Below are positions 19,880-21,838 of a DNA stretch of 21,838 nt, piece after piece (position 1 is the first letter of the stretch; each line of letters opens with the position of its first letter). The stretch covers positions 1,519,917-1,541,754 of the forward strand of contig PJRA01000313.1 in assembly GCA_016987375.1 (NCBI GenBank), given 5' to 3'. Source of the DNA: Brachionus koreanus. Lineage: Eukaryota > Rotifera > Eurotatoria > Ploima > Brachionidae. Below the pieces are notes generated by a model that saw only the letters and a program-made list of their open reading frames with translations, was not told the origin of the DNA and did not search any database. The translations under genes and the position numbers were made by a program.

Positions 19880-20305
19880 TTCAAATAATCTTAAATAAAT
19901 CTTATACTCATCGGTATTTATGATATTTGTTTAATATTAATTTTGGCAAGTAATAATTAAATCTTTTAATTATTTCCTATTAATTATTAAATCTTTTACA
20001 ATTTGATTTTCTTCAATTTTGTTGAATCATGAATGTATGCAATTTTTAAAAAGAAATCTTTATAAATTTTATAATTTCCCATAACTATCATCACAAAAAC
20101 TTTTTTAAAAAAATCAATTAATAAAACATTTTATTTATAATTCAAGGGTTAGGGGTATGTTATCATCACACTAAAAATGCTATCATAGAATTATTTTTGT
20201 TATCATTGATTATTTTATGGTATCATTTTTAATAACAAAAATAGATTTAAATCATTTTAAATAAAATAAATACACAAACAATTCATTTAGATGTTTTTTT
20301 TTTAA
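19880..20305. other. Intergenic, no supported feature
   Basis: A+T-rich, with short local duplications such as AATTATTAAATCTTTT near 19955-19997. Nothing coding seen. Confidence 0.5.
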
Positions 20306-20309
20306 ATAG

Positions 20310-20562
20310 TTTGAAAGTCAAAATCTTTAAAATCATGATTAACGCCTCGAAAACGACTTTTAGCTTTTTTAATCAAGTTATAGAAATCGTCGATTGTGAT
20401 GTGTTAAGGTCATTTGATAATTGACAGGAACTAAACTTTGGGTTGCTCTTAATAGCCGTATTCAGAGCATTCTGAACCTGTACATTTTCACATTCTACTA
20501 AACATAATTAACGATTAACTGCTGTTGATAATAGGCCTTTTTTCCAATAATGGCTTCAAGCA
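20310..20562 (-). pseudogene. Decayed DNA-transposon transposase, N-terminal helix-turn-helix
   Basis: Minus-strand pieces read LEAIIGKKAYYQQQLIVNYV, then in another frame VECENVQVQNALNTAIKSNP and KFSSCQLSNDLNTSQSTI, then after a one-base shift NLIKKAKSRFRGVNHDFKDF. The order NPK-SS-QLS-DL-SQSTI is the helix-turn-helix pattern of Tc1/mariner-type transposases (a tri-helical DNA-binding module). No DDE catalytic domain follows in the window. Two or more frameshifts and stops make it nonfunctional. Confidence 0.5.
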
Positions 20563-20696
20563 CCAAAACTTCAAATTTTTATTTCAATTTATAAATAATT
20601 TTTTATAAATTTTTTTAAATTTAATAAAAAAATAGTTAGACATATTAACATTATTCAATTTTATTTATTTAACACATAGACTTGAAGCTTTGAAGT

Positions 20697-20755
20697 TGCT
20701 AAAATCAAAAATATACAATCTTTTAAAAAAAGCAAAGTTTTATGATTCAGCATAA
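20697..20755 (+). repeat. Dispersed repeat, right copy (matches 3809-3867)
   Basis: Same-orientation partner of the copy at 3809, with about seven mismatches over 59 bases. Confidence 0.55.
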
Positions 20756-20769
20756 ATCAAAAAAATCAA

Positions 20770-21484
20770 AGGCTTGGAGGAGAAATAACTGAAACAGTGA
20801 CACTTAGGAAAAAAATGACAATTTTTTAAGTTGTCAATTCATTTTGAAGATAAAACTTGTAGAGTTCTTGATGTATGATTAAAATATTTTTTAGAAATGT
20901 TCTGTTCCGAAATTTTATAACATTAAATGTCAAAATTAAACATTTTATTTTATGAAGAAAAAAAAATTCAAGTAAAAAATTAAATACCATTTAGGTTTAA
21001 TTATTGAAACTGAGGATAAACCAGAAAATTAACTAAATCAACAAAAATTTAAAAACCTTATGTCAATTTAAACTTAATCTGCCCTTCAAAATATTATTCA
21101 AAATTCTAATTTTTTATTTTAAAGGTTAATATTTCTAATGCAGAAAATAATTAAATGAATTGTTTCGAATTACTATATTAAAAATTAATTTATTTTTGAA
21201 ATTCGCCTAAAAATGAATTTTTCGGTGTCGAGAAAAAAATGGTAAGATTAATCTTCAAGTTAACTTAATAGCTACTCTAATCATCATAAAATTCTTTTGA
21301 TGTTTATTTAAAATTAAATTTGTTTCTAAATAACTTTATCAAATAATTATATCATTTTAAGTCTCTTTAACTACCTATCTTGGTTATTGTTACAATTTGA
21401 AAATCGTGAGAATACGTAGGTAAATTTATTAAACAATTCAAATACTTGTTATTTGTTGAGTTTAATGAGCCTACCCAAATCTAG
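20770..21484. other. Intergenic upstream of the terminal gene
   Basis: A+T-rich with no coding signal. A TATTTAAA box at 21485-21492, about 65 bases before the next ATG, is a candidate TATA element. Confidence 0.4.
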
Positions 21485-21492
21485 TATTTAAA
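21485..21492 (+). promoter_or_regulatory. TATA-like box of the terminal gene
   Basis: TATTTAAA 62 bases before the start codon, in a locally less A+T-rich stretch. Its spacing allows a short 5' UTR. Confidence 0.35.
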
Positions 21493-21554
21493 GCGAAGGG
21501 TTTTCTTGTTTCTAAATCATCAAAAAGAAAAAAGAAAAATAAGAAGTAATCAAA

Positions 21555-21838
21555 ATGATAGTGTTTAATAAAAGATTGAACATTTTTGTGCTGTCTTTGA
21601 TATTTGTTTCTTTGGCTGGTAAGTCTCATCAAGACTTGTGGTGGAAAAACAACCGAATAGTCAGACAAGGTTCATATGGTAACATTCCTCAGCCACCAAT
21701 AAATCCTCAACCACAGCAACCATCTGTGCCTCAAGAGCCTCAATTCGTGCCAACTGTACAAGAACAAACTATAACTGGAATCAGCTTTGATTGTTCAAAT
21801 AAACCAACTGGACCAAACAAAGATAATCAATATTGTGA
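21555..21838 (+). CDS. Secreted Pro/Gln-rich protein, possibly chitin-binding (5' part only)
   Basis: From ATG at 21555 a frame stays open for 94 codons to the window edge. Residues 1-22 form a signal peptide (basic MIVFNKRLN, then IFVLSLIFVSLAG). A short basic segment with a WW pair follows, then a Pro/Gln-rich linker (PQPPINPQPQQPSVPQ) and TGISFDCSNKPTGPNKDNQY leading to a second Cys. The spacing C-x-N-K-P-x-G before a Cys resembles the start of a CBM14/peritrophin-A chitin-binding domain, but only two of six Cys are visible. Such proteins act in cuticle, lorica or gut lining. Base composition is much richer than the flanks, supporting real coding. A GTAAGT at about 21619 imitates a donor but is probably read through. 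Confidence 0.7.
   Translation, partial: MIVFNKRLNIFVLSLIFVSLAGKSHQDLWWKNNRIVRQGSYGNIPQPPINPQPQQPSVPQEPQFVPTVQEQTITGISFDCSNKPTGPNKDNQYC

Noticed and set aside
21471..21668. Minus-strand frame at the right edge
   Set aside because: Shadow of the secreted protein gene, whose plus-strand frame has a signal peptide and stays open to the edge.
21619..21692. GTAAGT donor with a CCTCAG acceptor about 70 bases later in the terminal gene
   Set aside because: The enclosed sequence is in frame, stop-free and far less A+T-rich than every verified intron here, so it is more likely coding.
1..21838. CRISPR array, tRNA or rRNA genes
   Set aside because: No regularly spaced repeats and no tRNA or rRNA signatures were found; the DNA is eukaryotic with introns.

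Overview
The window is strongly A+T-rich animal DNA. Its protein-coding genes have tiny GT-AG introns of about 43-63 bases. The gene content is MOB4/phocein, a class A peptide-type GPCR, a GH18 chitinase and the start of a secreted, probably chitin-binding protein. This fits a small protostome with chitin metabolism. A monogonont rotifer is my best guess, from composition and intron size rather than any diagnostic marker. A 145-base N run marks an assembly gap.

Layout: 1-1467 holds short inverted and direct repeats. A six-exon MOB4 gene lies at 1468-2531 (+). About 5.6 kb of low-complexity intergenic DNA follows. An intronless rhodopsin-like receptor lies at 8171-9364 (+). 9420-10650 holds a decayed reading frame, the gap and a LINE reverse-transcriptase relic. 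10650-13490 is mostly noise with three exon-like islands. The chitinase locus runs on the minus strand from 17069 to 13492. 17700-20770 is a transposon graveyard with coding relics on both strands, a 285-base MITE with 83-base inverted repeats, a hAT-like end and a helix-turn-helix transposase relic. A secreted protein gene starts at 21555 and runs off the edge.

The most interesting object is the chitinase locus. Eight shared exons encode a signal peptide and an intact GH18 domain, and end in phase 1. They can join exon 9, which gives a Cys-containing module, a stop and a GPI/membrane-anchor-like tail. They can equally join exons 10-13, which encode a second GH18 domain whose catalytic motif is destroyed. 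Both acceptors are phase-compatible, and exon 10 has no credible first exon of its own. The locus therefore looks like one gene with two alternative 3' ends: an anchored active chitinase (574 aa) or a two-domain enzyme plus pseudoenzyme (853 aa).

MOB4 (a STRIPAK subunit), the receptor and the chitinase are functionally unrelated neighbours. The terminal secreted protein may share chitin biology with the chitinase.
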